Notes under the pieces: model-generated
Databases searched by the model: none
Seen by the model: the letters and a program-made list of their open reading frames with translations, nothing else
Told to the model about the DNA's origin: nothing
Made by a program: the position numbers and the translations under genes
In this document: positions 45,738 through 54,149 of the stretch, one piece after another
How positions within the stretch are numbered: the stretch's first letter is position 1
Layout of the letters: every line of letters starts with the position of its first letter
Assembly (NCBI RefSeq): GCF_001704295.1
Contig: NZ_CP012334.1
Coordinates: 3,732,084-3,796,083, forward strand
Source of the DNA: Bordetella sp. H567
GTDB taxonomy: Bacteria; Pseudomonadota; Gammaproteobacteria; Burkholderiales; Burkholderiaceae_B
Direction of reading: 5' to 3'
DNA length: 64,000 nt

Positions 45738-46280
45738 TCAATGGGATTTGAAGTAGTCGAAGGGTTCGCGGCAGGCATTGCAGCGGTACAGGGCGCGGCA
45801 GGACGTGGCGCCGAAGCCGCTGAGCACGCGCGTATCCGCCGAGCCACAATGCGGACAGGCCACCGCTGGCGCGGCGCGGCGCGCGATGCCGGACACGTCG
45901 ATGGCGCGTTCCACGGGCGGCGCGATGCCTTCGGCCAGCAAGGCCTGCCTGCCGCGTTCCGACAGCCAGTCCGTGGTCCAGGCCGGCGCCAGCCGCGTGC
46001 GCACCGCGATGGCACCGATGCCATGCCCGCGCAGCACCCCTTCGATATCCTGGGTGATTTCCCGCATCGCGGGGCATCCCGAATAGGTGGGCGTGATCGT
46101 GACCACGCAGACGGGCGCGGCAGGTGGACCTTCCCAGGCGATGTCGCGCACGATGCCCAGGTCCATGACGGACAGCGTGGGCAGCTCGGGATCCCGCACG
46201 GCGTGCAGCCAGCGCGCGATACGTTCCGGTGGCAGGCGCGTAGGCAGCGCCGGCTCCTCCAGGCGGCCGGGCGCTACCAT
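45738..46280 (-). CDS. paaD: Phenylacetyl-CoA epoxidase maturation protein PaaD
   Basis: A 180-aa protein with an N-terminal DUF59/MIP18 domain (DPELPTLSVMDLGIVRDI; TPTYSGCPAMREI) and a C-terminal zinc-ribbon-like tail with CPHCGS and CNAC. It is thought to help mature the iron cofactor of the epoxidase. The start overlaps the end of paaC by 7 nt. Confidence 0.95.
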   Translation of the reverse strand: MVAPGRLEEPALPTRLPPERIARWLHAVRDPELPTLSVMDLGIVRDIAWEGPPAAPVCVVTITPTYSGCPAMREITQDIEGVLRGHGIGAIAVRTRLAPAWTTDWLSERGRQALLAEGIAPPVERAIDVSGIARRAAPAVACPHCGSADTRVLSGFGATSCRALYRCNACREPFDYFKSH

Positions 46281-47038
46281 GTCGCCCCCGGATAAGCGCG
46301 TTGCAGAAACTGCATCTCGGCCAGCAGCGGTCCCAGCGCCTCGGTGTGCCGCCCTTGCCGGCCGCCGCGATAGGCAGCGTGGTGGGCCAGGGATTCGTCG
46401 GGCACGTCCAGGGTCGCCTCATCCAGCACTGCGCGCACCTGCGCGAGCCAGGGCGGGCGCAAGCCGGCCAGCGGACAGGCGATACCGCGCCGGGCTGCTT
46501 CGACGTCGACCGGGTCGTCCACGAAAAGCTCCCCGGTATAGGGCCACGCGTCGTCCACCGCCGCCTGCATGCGGGCGTGGCTTTCCGGCGTTCCATCACC
46601 CAGGCGCACGACGATATCGGCGGAACGGCGGGCGTGGTAAGCCGCTTCCTTGACGGCCTTTTGCGCGATGGCCGCGACGCGCGGCTCGGAAGATGCGGCC
46701 AGCCGGTCCAGCAGGAAGTAATGCCAGGCATCGAAGAAGAACTGCCGCGCCATCGTGTCGGCATAGTTGCCGTTAGGCCTTTCCACCAGCAGCGCATTGC
46801 GGAACTCGTGCGCATCGCGCAGGTAGGCAAGCTGGTCTTCGTCGCGGCGGGCGCCTTCGGCCTCGGCCGCCAGCGTCAGCCACAGCCGCGCCTGGCCCAG
46901 CAGATCCAGCGCCGTATTCGTCAGCGCCAGGTCTTCTTCCAGGATGGGGCCGTGGCCGCACCAGGCGGACAGCCGCTGCGACAGGATCAGCGTCGTATCA
47001 CCCATGCGCAGCGCGAAATCGAACAGGCAGCGGTCCAT
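46274..47038 (-). CDS. paaC: Phenylacetyl-CoA epoxidase structural subunit PaaC
   Basis: A 254-aa ferritin-like helical protein, the inactive partner that stabilises PaaA. Seen: GDTTLILSQRLSAWCGHGPILEEDLALTNTALDLLGQARL, DEDQLAYLRDAHEFRNALLVERPNGNYADTMARQF and KEAAYHARRSADIVVRLGDGT. AGGAG lies 5 nt before the ATG at 47038. Confidence 0.95.
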   Translation of the reverse strand: MDRCLFDFALRMGDTTLILSQRLSAWCGHGPILEEDLALTNTALDLLGQARLWLTLAAEAEGARRDEDQLAYLRDAHEFRNALLVERPNGNYADTMARQFFFDAWHYFLLDRLAASSEPRVAAIAQKAVKEAAYHARRSADIVVRLGDGTPESHARMQAAVDDAWPYTGELFVDDPVDVEAARRGIACPLAGLRPPWLAQVRAVLDEATLDVPDESLAHHAAYRGGRQGRHTEALGPLLAEMQFLQRAYPGATW

Positions 47039-47046
47039 CGCGGCTC

Positions 47047-47334
47047 CTACATGTGTTTGACTTCGTCCGGCATCGGGAAGAAGGTCGGATGACGGTAGAC
47101 CTTGCCGCGGGCGGGATCGAACAACGCGTCCTTGTCGGCCGGGTCGCTGGCCACGATATCGGCCGCGCGCACCACCCAAATGCTCATGCCTTCGTTGCGA
47201 CGCGTGTAGACGTCCCGCGCATTCAACAAGGCCATTTCGGCGTCGGGCGCGTGCAGGCTGCCGACGTGCTTGTGCGCCAGGCCATGCTGGCCTCGGATGA
47301 AGACCTCCCAAAGAGGCCAGTGCTTCTCGTCCAT
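47047..47334 (-). CDS. paaB: Phenylacetyl-CoA epoxidase subunit PaaB
   Basis: A 95-aa small subunit (WPLWEVFIRGQHGLAHKHVGSLHAPDAEMALLNARDVYTRRNEGMSIWVV) that bridges PaaAC units. It lies between paaA and paaC with short gaps. Confidence 0.96.
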   Translation of the reverse strand: MDEKHWPLWEVFIRGQHGLAHKHVGSLHAPDAEMALLNARDVYTRRNEGMSIWVVRAADIVASDPADKDALFDPARGKVYRHPTFFPMPDEVKHM

Positions 47335-47370
47335 GCGGTCTCCCTGTTCGCCGCCGTGCCAGGCCCGGAT

Positions 47371-48354
47371 TCAGGCGGCCTTGCGCTGGCGCTGTTTTTC
47401 GGCATGGGCGGCCATGGCCTCACGCACCCATGCGCCCTCTTCGTGGGCCCGCACGCGCGCCTGCAGGCGTTCGCGGTTGCAGGGCCCGTGGCCGTCCAGC
47501 ACGGCGCGGAATTCCGCCCAGTCGATTTCACCGAAATCGTAGTGCCCGCGCTCCGCATTCCAGCGCAGGGCCGCGTCTGGGATCCGCAACCCCAGGTAGT
47601 CCGCCTGCGGCACCGTCTGGTCGACCATCTTCTGGCGCAGCTCGTCATTGGAAAACAGCTTGATCCGCCAGCGCGTGGAACGCGCGCTGTTCGGCGATTC
47701 GGCGTCGGGCGGCCCGAACATCATCAAGGCGGGCCACCACCAGCGATCCAGCGCATCCTGGCACATCGCCTTCTGTTCGGGCGTGCCATGCAGGCACATC
47801 TGGATCAGCAGGTCATAGCCCTGGCGCTGGTGGAAGGATTCCTCCTTGCAGATGCGTACCATCGCGCGGGCATAGGGGCCATAGGAACAGCGGCACAGGG
47901 GAATCTGGTTGATGATCGCCGAGCCGTCCACCAGCCAGCCGATCATGCCGATATCGGCCCAGGTCAGCGTGGGGTAATTGAAGATGCTGGAATACTTGGC
48001 CTTACCGGTGTGCAAGTCCTCGATCATCGCGTCGCGCGACGTGCCGAGGGTTTCCGCGGCGCTGTATAGGTACAGGCCGTGCCCGCATTCATCCTGCACC
48101 TTGGCCAGCAGGATGGCCTTGCGCTTGAGCGTCGGCGCGCGGGATATCCAGTTGCCCTCCGGCAGCATGCCCACGATTTCGGAATGGGCGTGCTGCGAAA
48201 TCTGGCGGACCAGCGTCCTGCGATAGGCGTCCGGCATCGCGTCGCGCGGTTCGATGCGCACCCCGGCATCGATGCGCCGCTGGAATGCGACCTCCGCCGG
48301 ATCGGCGTCGAAGGCCGTTTCGAGGTGCCCAGGTTCTGGCGCGTGCGCATCCAT
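47371..48354 (-). CDS. paaA: Phenylacetyl-CoA epoxidase catalytic subunit PaaA
   Basis: A 327-aa ferritin-like diiron monooxygenase subunit that forms the ring 1,2-epoxide. Metal-binding ExxH pairs are visible in [17 protein letters not shown] and [15 protein letters not shown]. The surrounding sequence ([45 protein letters not shown]) is typical. First gene of the unit, with CAGGAG before the ATG, divergent from paaX. Confidence 0.96.
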   Translation of the reverse strand: MDAHAPEPGHLETAFDADPAEVAFQRRIDAGVRIEPRDAMPDAYRRTLVRQISQHAHSEIVGMLPEGNWISRAPTLKRKAILLAKVQDECGHGLYLYSAAETLGTSRDAMIEDLHTGKAKYSSIFNYPTLTWADIGMIGWLVDGSAIINQIPLCRCSYGPYARAMVRICKEESFHQRQGYDLLIQMCLHGTPEQKAMCQDALDRWWWPALMMFGPPDAESPNSARSTRWRIKLFSNDELRQKMVDQTVPQADYLGLRIPDAALRWNAERGHYDFGEIDWAEFRAVLDGHGPCNRERLQARVRAHEEGAWVREAMAAHAEKQRQRKAA

Positions 48355-48410
48355 GATGGTTGTCTCCTGCCTGACGCTTCACGGCGTCATGGCGATGAGA
48401 CGATTATTTA

Positions 48411-48445
48411 ATACAGAAATTTCTCTGTCAAACGTATTTCTGTAT
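48411..48445. promoter_or_regulatory. Inverted repeat between paaA and paaX, probable PaaX operator
   Basis: ATACAGAAAT (48411-48420) and ATTTCTGTAT (48436-48445) are exact inverted copies, 15 nt apart, in an AT-rich patch. TGTATCA also occurs twice (48441-48447, 48459-48465), the second ending on the A of the paaX start codon. Confidence 0.65.
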
Positions 48446-48464
48446 CACATTTGATTTATGTATC

Positions 48465-49451
48465 ATGTCCCCGTCATCCATGCAGGATCATCCCTTCATC
48501 CCCATGGCCCCTGCCGCGTCCGCGCTGGAACGCCTTACCGCCCGGCTGATCAAGGCCGACCCGCCGAGGGCGAAATCGCTGTGCGTCAGCCTGCTGGGCG
48601 ACGCCATGGAACCGCATGGCGGGGCGATCTGGCTGGGCGACCTGATCGCCTTGCTGCTGCCGCTGGGCATCAACGAACGCCTGCTGCGCACCAGCGTGTT
48701 CCGCCTGGTGGCCGAGGGTTGGCTGCAAGCCGAACGGCACGGCCGCCGCAGCCTGTACCGGCTGTCGCCGCAGGGCGCGCGCAATACGGGGCATGCCGGC
48801 CAACGCATCTACCAGGCCGCCGAACCGCCCTGGAATGGCGAATGGACGCTGGTGATCATCCCCCGCATGAACGGCAACGGACTGGCCGAGCGCACTGAAC
48901 TGCGGCGCGCCCTGGAATGGGAAGGCTATGGCATGGTCGCCCCAGGCGTGTTTGCCCACCCGCGCGCGCACCCAGATGCCGCCGGCGGCATCCTCGAATC
49001 GCTGGGCATACCGGACAAGGCCGTGGTGCTGGCCGCTCGGGACTTGCCCGGCGTGGGGGCCCTGCCCCTGGCGGCGCTGGCGTCACAATGCTGGAATCTG
49101 GCCGACCTGGCGGACCAATACCGTGCGTTCACACACCAGTTCGCGCCGCTGGAGAAAACGCTGGACGCCGACAGGGCGGAAAACCGTGGCGCACCGCCGC
49201 CCGCCGCGGCGTTCGCCGCCCGCATGCTGCTGCTGCATCGGTGGCGGCGCATCGTCCTGCATGACCCGCGGCTGCCAGCCGACATGCTGCCGCCGGACTG
49301 GCCGGGCCATCCGGCGCGTGCGCTGTGCCGGCGGCTGTACTGGGCTGTGTTCGACGCGTCCGAAACGCATCTGCAAGCCGTCGCCGGACACGGCGACGCG
49401 CACTACCGGCCGCTGGCGGCCGAGGCGCTGCAGCGCTTCGGAGGAAGGTAG
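48465..49451 (+). CDS. paaX: Phenylacetate degradation transcriptional repressor PaaX
   Basis: A 328-aa PaaX-family repressor whose inducer is phenylacetyl-CoA. The N-terminal wHTH region (about 30-100: RAKSLCVSLLGDAMEPHGGAIWLGDLIALLLPLGINERLLRTSVFRLVAEGWLQAERHGRRSLYRLS) is followed by the central domain (WTLVIIP; ELRRALEWEGYGMVAPGVFAHP) and C-terminal helices (RMLLLHRWRRIVLHDPRLPADMLPPDWPG). ATGs at 48465 and 48480 are both possible, neither with a ribosome site; a leaderless message is possible. Confidence 0.94.
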   Translation: MSPSSMQDHPFIPMAPAASALERLTARLIKADPPRAKSLCVSLLGDAMEPHGGAIWLGDLIALLLPLGINERLLRTSVFRLVAEGWLQAERHGRRSLYRLSPQGARNTGHAGQRIYQAAEPPWNGEWTLVIIPRMNGNGLAERTELRRALEWEGYGMVAPGVFAHPRAHPDAAGGILESLGIPDKAVVLAARDLPGVGALPLAALASQCWNLADLADQYRAFTHQFAPLEKTLDADRAENRGAPPPAAAFAARMLLLHRWRRIVLHDPRLPADMLPPDWPGHPARALCRRLYWAVFDASETHLQAVAGHGDAHYRPLAAEALQRFGGR

Positions 49452-49457
49452 CCGGCG

Positions 49458-50003
49458 TCAAACCTTCAGGAAATGCTCCCGATAGTGCTTGAGTTCATCG
49501 ATGGAGTCGTGGATGTCGGCCAGGGCTTCGTGCCGGCTCTTTTTTTCGAAGCTCTTGTAGACGTCTGGCCGCCAGCGGCGGGCCAGTTCCTTCAAGGTGC
49601 TGACATCCAGGTTGCGGTAATGGAAGAATTGCTCCAGCCGCGGCATGTAGCGGAACATGAAGCGTCGGTCCTGGCTGATGGTATTGCCGCACAGGGGCGA
49701 CTTGCCGGCCGGCACATGCTGCGACAGGAAGGCGATCAGGATGTCTTCGGCCTGGGCTTCGCTAAGGGTGGATGCCTTGACCTTGTCGATGAGCCCGCTT
49801 TTGCCATGGGTGGACTTGTTCCAGTTGTCCATCGCGTCCAGCAGGCTGTCAGGCTGGTGGATGGCCAGCGCCGGGCCTTCGGCGACGATGGTCAGGTCGG
49901 GCTCGGTGACAACCACCGCCACTTCGATGATGCGTTCTTTTTCAGGATCCAGGCCGGTCATCTCCATGTCGAGCCAGACCAGGCGGTTCTCGTTCAGAGC
50001 CAT
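49458..50003 (-). CDS. orn: Oligoribonuclease
   Basis: A 181-aa DEDDh 3'-5' exoribonuclease that degrades short RNA and pGpG dinucleotides. Exonuclease motifs: [12 protein letters not shown] (Asp, Glu), [11 protein letters not shown] (Asp) and [13 protein letters not shown] (His, Asp). The ATG at 50003 gives the usual length; one at 50036 is less likely. Its tail is 6 nt from the convergent paaX. Confidence 0.96.
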   Translation of the reverse strand: MALNENRLVWLDMEMTGLDPEKERIIEVAVVVTEPDLTIVAEGPALAIHQPDSLLDAMDNWNKSTHGKSGLIDKVKASTLSEAQAEDILIAFLSQHVPAGKSPLCGNTISQDRRFMFRYMPRLEQFFHYRNLDVSTLKELARRWRPDVYKSFEKKSRHEALADIHDSIDELKHYREHFLKV

Positions 50004-50061
50004 ATAATTTGCCTTTTGAAAATCCGATTTTCTCATATCGGTTTCCCGAGCCGGACCCTCC

Positions 50062-51312
50062 ATGCTGACACTGTTGTTCGTTGCACTCCTGCTGGTCGAT
50101 ATCGGCATCAGGCTCTGGCTGTCCACGCGGCAAATCCGCCATGTCACCCGTCACCGGGACCGCGTGCCCGACGAATTCGCCAATCGTATCGGCCTGGCCA
50201 GCCACCAGCGCGCGGCCGACTACACGGTCGCCCGCGTTCGGCTGGGCATGGTGGAACGCGTGTTCGACGCCGCGGTGCTGGTCGCCCTTACCCTGCTGGG
50301 GGGGCTGCAGGCCATCGACCTCTTCGCCGCGCGCCTCACCGACAATGACTTCCTGCACCAGATGCTGCTGCTCGTCCTGACCGGCCTGCTGCTGGGGGCG
50401 CTGGAGCTGCCCTTCACCGTTTGGCGCCAATTCCGGCTCGAAGCCCGTTTCGGTTTCAACCGCATGACGCCCGCCCTCTTCATTTCGGACATGCTCAAAG
50501 GCATCGCCCTTACCGCCGTGATCGGCTTGCCCCTGATCGCCGCCATCCTGTGGCTGATGGGCAAGGCGGGCTCGCTGTGGTGGATCTGGGCCTGGGGCGT
50601 GTGGGTCGGCTTCAGCTTGTTGACACTGCTGCTGTTTCCCATGGTCATCGCGCCCTTGTTCAACAAATTCACGCCGCTGGCGGACCAGGACCTGTCCAAT
50701 CGCATCCGGCAGCTGGTGCAGCGCTGCGGCTTCGCCATCAATGGCCTGTTCGTCATGGACGGATCGCGGCGCTCCGGCCATGGCAACGCGTATTTCACGG
50801 GCTTCGGCAAATCGCGGCGCATCGTGTTCTTCGACACGCTGCTGTCCCGGCTGAACGGCGACGAGATCGAAGCGGTGCTGGCGCATGAGCTCGGGCACTT
50901 CGCCCGCCGCCACATCGCGCGCCGCATCGCGGTCAGCTTCGCCGTCGCACTGGGCTTTTTCGCGCTGCTGGGCTGGCTGGCACGCCAGCCATGGTTCTAC
51001 GAGCAACTGGGCGTCCTGCCCCGCCTGGATGGCCGCAACGACGCAATGGCGCTGCTGTTGTTCTTCCTGGCCGTACCGGTATTCACCTTTCTGTTCACGC
51101 CCATCGCCAGCTGGTATTCGCGGCGTGATGAATTCCAGGCGGACGACTACGCGGCCCGTCAAAGCTCGGCCCAGCAACTGGTATCGGCGCTGGTCAAGCT
51201 GTATGACGACAACGCGGCCACCCTGACGCCGGACCCTCTCCATTCCGCGTTCTACGATAGCCATCCGCCGGCGGCGGTCCGCATCCGGCACCTGGGCGCG
51301 GCCGCTCGATGA
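50062..51312 (+). CDS. M48 family zinc metallopeptidase (Ste24-like)
   Basis: A 416-aa membrane protease: N-terminal transmembrane helices (1-20, about 70-90, 105-125, 150-205), the zinc motif HELGH (about 275-279) with a third ligand in [11 protein letters not shown], and two helices between. It resembles CAAX-prenyl-protease/Ste24 homologues and is the conserved neighbour of orn and rsgA in this bacterial group. Its stop overlaps the rsgA start (ATGA). Confidence 0.9.
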   Translation: MLTLLFVALLLVDIGIRLWLSTRQIRHVTRHRDRVPDEFANRIGLASHQRAADYTVARVRLGMVERVFDAAVLVALTLLGGLQAIDLFAARLTDNDFLHQMLLLVLTGLLLGALELPFTVWRQFRLEARFGFNRMTPALFISDMLKGIALTAVIGLPLIAAILWLMGKAGSLWWIWAWGVWVGFSLLTLLLFPMVIAPLFNKFTPLADQDLSNRIRQLVQRCGFAINGLFVMDGSRRSGHGNAYFTGFGKSRRIVFFDTLLSRLNGDEIEAVLAHELGHFARRHIARRIAVSFAVALGFFALLGWLARQPWFYEQLGVLPRLDGRNDAMALLLFFLAVPVFTFLFTPIASWYSRRDEFQADDYAARQSSAQQLVSALVKLYDDNAATLTPDPLHSAFYDSHPPAAVRIRHLGAAAR

Positions 51313-52337
51313 GCCGCCACAACCGCCCCGCGCGACTCGGACGCCAGGAAGTCGCATCCGCCACGCCGGCGGACAAGCCCAAGGCCAAGGGCCTGGAGAC
51401 GGCAGATAGCCAGGACCACGACGGCCCGGGCGGCGAACATCCGGCCGCGCTGCTGGATGGCCGTATCGTGGCAGCCCACGGCCGCCACTATCTGGTGGAA
51501 ATGGCCGACGGCGCCTTGTGGCAGTGTTTCCCGCGCGGCAAGAAAGGCGGCGCGGCGGTGGGCGATCGCGTGCACGTCGCACCGCAGGGCCGCGACGAGG
51601 GCGTCATCGAGCAGATCCTGCCCCGCAGCAATCTGCTGTACCGCTCGGACGACATGCGTACCAAGCAGTTCGCCGCCAATGTCGATCGGCTGTTCATCGT
51701 GGTGGCCGTGGTCCCGACGTTCGCGGACGACCTGGTCGGCCGCGCCCTGGCGGGCGCCTGGAGCGTCGGCATCACGCCGCTGATCGTGCTGAACAAGATA
51801 GACCTGCGGCAGGGCCTGGACGAAGCGCGGGCGCGGCTGGCACCGCTGGCGCGCCTGGGGGTGCCGGTGCTCGAAGTCAGTGCCCTGGATACGCAGGCCA
51901 CGCGCCGGACGCTGTTCGCGCACATGAAGGGACATGTGAGCTTGCTGCTGGGCCAGAGCGGCATGGGTAAATCGACGCTGCTCAACGACCTGATCCCGGG
52001 GGCCAACGCCGCCACGCGGGAACATTCCACTGCCCTGGACATGGGCCGGCACACGACCACCAGCACGCGGCTTTACCATTTACCCGACGGCGGCGACCTG
52101 ATCGATTCCCCGGGCTTCCAGGCATTCGGCCTGCAACACCTGTCCCGCGAAGAGATCGAGCGAGGTTTTCCCGAATTCGCCGCCTACGCGGCGCAATGCC
52201 GCTTCTACAACTGCACGCATCAGCACGAACCGGGTTGCGGCGTGCTGCAAGCCCTGGCGGACAAGCATATCGATGCCGCTCGCCACGCGCTGTACACGCG
52301 CATCCTGCAGGAAAACGCCGCGGCACAGCGCTATTGA
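51309..52337 (+). CDS. rsgA: Ribosome small-subunit-dependent GTPase RsgA
   Basis: A 342-aa circularly permuted GTPase that checks 30S maturation. An OB domain (about 48-105) precedes the G domain, with motifs in permuted order NKID, GQSGMGKST, then DSPGFQAFGLQHL. The C-terminal zinc knuckle is CRFYNCTHQHEPGC. The N-terminus has an extra low-complexity 45 residues. Co-translated with the M48 gene. Confidence 0.95.
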   Translation: MSRHNRPARLGRQEVASATPADKPKAKGLETADSQDHDGPGGEHPAALLDGRIVAAHGRHYLVEMADGALWQCFPRGKKGGAAVGDRVHVAPQGRDEGVIEQILPRSNLLYRSDDMRTKQFAANVDRLFIVVAVVPTFADDLVGRALAGAWSVGITPLIVLNKIDLRQGLDEARARLAPLARLGVPVLEVSALDTQATRRTLFAHMKGHVSLLLGQSGMGKSTLLNDLIPGANAATREHSTALDMGRHTTTSTRLYHLPDGGDLIDSPGFQAFGLQHLSREEIERGFPEFAAYAAQCRFYNCTHQHEPGCGVLQALADKHIDAARHALYTRILQENAAAQRY

Positions 52338-52369
52338 AGACGCCTGCCACGCTAGTGAGGGGTAATCGG

Positions 52370-53113
52370 CTATTCAGGCACGGTATCGCGTGCGGTGGGA
52401 TCGCACAGCATGTGATACAGGTTGCGCAGCATCGCCGCCGTGGCGCCCCAGATGAAGTACTTGCCCCAGGGCATCGAGTAGTAGCGCCGCACACGCCCGT
52501 CCGGCAGCTCGACCCGATGCAGGCGGTGGTTGGCCGGGTCCGTGATGAAGGACAGCGGGACTTCGAAGATCTCCGCGACCTCGAAAGCGTCCGGTACCAG
52601 TTGGAAGCCCGGCCGCACCAGCGCGACGGCCGGCGTGATGGAAAACCCCGTCGCGGTCAGATAGGCCGGCATCGTGCCCAGCACCTCTACCCACTCCGCC
52701 CCCAGGCCCGTTTCTTCCTGCGTCTCGCGCAAGGCCGCGGCGATCGGGTTCGGATCGGTATCCTCGATCCGTCCGCCTGGGAAACTGATCTGGCCGGCGT
52801 GATCATGCAGATGGGCGGTGCGCTGTGTCAGCATGACCGTCACGCCCTCTTCCCGCATCACCAGCGGGATCAGCACCGCCGCCAGCACGGGCGGCCCTTC
52901 ACGCCCGGGATAGCGCAGGTCGCCGTTCAAGGGCAGTTGCACCGGCAAGCCTGCCGGATGCTGCAGCACGCGGCGCAGCTCGTCCACGGCCAGCGCCTCC
53001 GGCGGCACGGCGCGCAAGCCTTCGTTGGCGGCAACCCAGGGCTGGACCGCCGCGTCAAAGGCGGGTCGGATGATGGGACGACGCGGACGCGACGAAGGAG
53101 GCTGGTCAGGCAT
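52370..53113 (-). CDS. Nudix hydrolase, CoA pyrophosphatase type
   Basis: A 247-aa NUDIX protein. The Nudix box GGRIEDTDPNPIAAALRETQEETGL is complete, and the preceding LTQRTAHLHDHAGQISFPGG matches the CoA-pyrophosphatase (NudL/YeaB) signature. Members cleave CoA and related compounds to 3',5'-ADP and phosphopantetheine. The ATG at 53113 is chosen; no good ribosome site is visible. Confidence 0.9.
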   Translation of the reverse strand: MPDQPPSSRPRRPIIRPAFDAAVQPWVAANEGLRAVPPEALAVDELRRVLQHPAGLPVQLPLNGDLRYPGREGPPVLAAVLIPLVMREEGVTVMLTQRTAHLHDHAGQISFPGGRIEDTDPNPIAAALRETQEETGLGAEWVEVLGTMPAYLTATGFSITPAVALVRPGFQLVPDAFEVAEIFEVPLSFITDPANHRLHRVELPDGRVRRYYSMPWGKYFIWGATAAMLRNLYHMLCDPTARDTVPE

Positions 53114-53141
53114 GAGGAAGGCGCGGAATGGACGAAAAAAC

Positions 53142-53168
53142 AAAAAGGCACCCGCTGGGGGTGCCTTT
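53142..53168 (-). terminator. Terminator after rplS
   Basis: Stem AAAGGCACCC/GGGTGCCTTT, followed on the minus strand by TTGTTTTTTCG. It lies between rplS and the Nudix gene. Confidence 0.85.
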
Positions 53169-53206
53169 GCTGACGCGGGACCGACTGGCGGTACCCGTCA
53201 TCGCGA

Positions 53207-53617
53207 TCAGGACGCGGCGCCCTCGGCAGCCTGGGCCGATTGCGCGGCAGCCTGACGGCTGACCAGCTTTTCCTTGATACGAGCGGACTTGCCCGAACGA
53301 TCGCGGAGATAGTACAGCTTGGCACGGCGAACGTCACCGCGGCGCTTCACCTCGATGGAGGCGATCTGCGGCGAATACAGCTGGAATGTACGTTCCACGG
53401 CCTGGCCCGACGAAATCTTGCGCACGATGAAGGCCGAATTCAGGCCGCGGTTGCGCTTGGCGATGACCACGCCTTCGAAAGCCTGCACACGCTTGCGCGT
53501 ACCTTCGACAACGTTGACGCTGACGACCACGGTGTCGCCGGGCGCGAAAGACGGCATCGTCTTGTCGGCGGTCAGGCGCTTGATTTCTTCCTGTTCCAGG
53601 ATAGCGATAAGGTTCAT
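53207..53617 (-). CDS. rplS: 50S ribosomal protein L19
   Basis: A 136-aa bL19 ([15 protein letters not shown]...[95 protein letters not shown]) with a short Ala-rich tail. In most proteobacteria it is last in rpsP-rimM-trmD-rplS; here no trmD precedes it and it has its own promoter and terminator. Confidence 0.97.
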   Translation of the reverse strand: MNLIAILEQEEIKRLTADKTMPSFAPGDTVVVSVNVVEGTRKRVQAFEGVVIAKRNRGLNSAFIVRKISSGQAVERTFQLYSPQIASIEVKRRGDVRRAKLYYLRDRSGKSARIKEKLVSRQAAAQSAQAAEGAAS

Positions 53618-53700
53618 GAGAACTCCGAAATCATCATGCCATGCGATTGTTATGATGAAACCTGCGCCGCATGCAGAGGATGACGTTTGGCAAACCCAGC

Positions 53701-53730
53701 ATTCTACATGAAATCAGGGGCTTAGGTAAA
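53701..53730 (-). promoter_or_regulatory. Promoter of rplS
   Basis: On the minus strand: TTTACC (53730-53725), an 18-bp spacer and TAGAAT (53706-53701). The leader of about 75 nt contains an inverted repeat CATCAT/ATGATG and a GGAG before the L19 ATG. Confidence 0.65.
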
Positions 53731-53756
53731 CAGCCCCCAGGTAGGCAGCCCTGACG

Positions 53757-54125
53757 TCAGAATCCAGCGGCCGCCCCCAGCCACATCAGGGCCGGAATCA
53801 TGGCGCCCCACATGGCCACCAGCAGGATATCCACCACCATCTGCCGCACGGTTACGTCCCTGTCCGCGGCGAATACAGCCGCGGAGGCGATGGAACCCAC
53901 GGCGGCACCCGCCGGCGCGCTGACCAAGGCTTGGTCCGCCATACCGGTGTTGGCGGTGCTGGCGGGCTGGGTGGCGGCGAATCCCCCGCCCCCCTGGGTG
54001 TACCGCCGGCCATGGCGGAAAGGCGACAGCAAAGGCGTCAGGACCCGAGCCCACGCCCGGCGTGCTGGCGGCGCGGGCGGGAACGGCCATTTGCTTGGGA
54101 ATTGCGATTCGGCGGCGAGATTCAT
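53757..54125 (-). CDS. Small hypothetical protein with a C-terminal membrane helix
   Basis: A 122-aa frame from an ATG with AAGGAG 7 nt upstream. The N-terminal half is Pro/Arg/Gly-rich and probably unstructured; the C-terminal 20 residues (MVVDILLVAMWGAMIPALMWLGAAAGF) form one hydrophobic helix, a tail-anchor-like layout. It is 24 nt downstream of the radical SAM gene and may share its transcript. No family recognised. Confidence 0.6.
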   Translation of the reverse strand: MNLAAESQFPSKWPFPPAPPARRAWARVLTPLLSPFRHGRRYTQGGGGFAATQPASTANTGMADQALVSAPAGAAVGSIASAAVFAADRDVTVRQMVVDILLVAMWGAMIPALMWLGAAAGF

Positions 54126-54149
54126 GCGGGCGCTCCTTGGGAGACAGAC

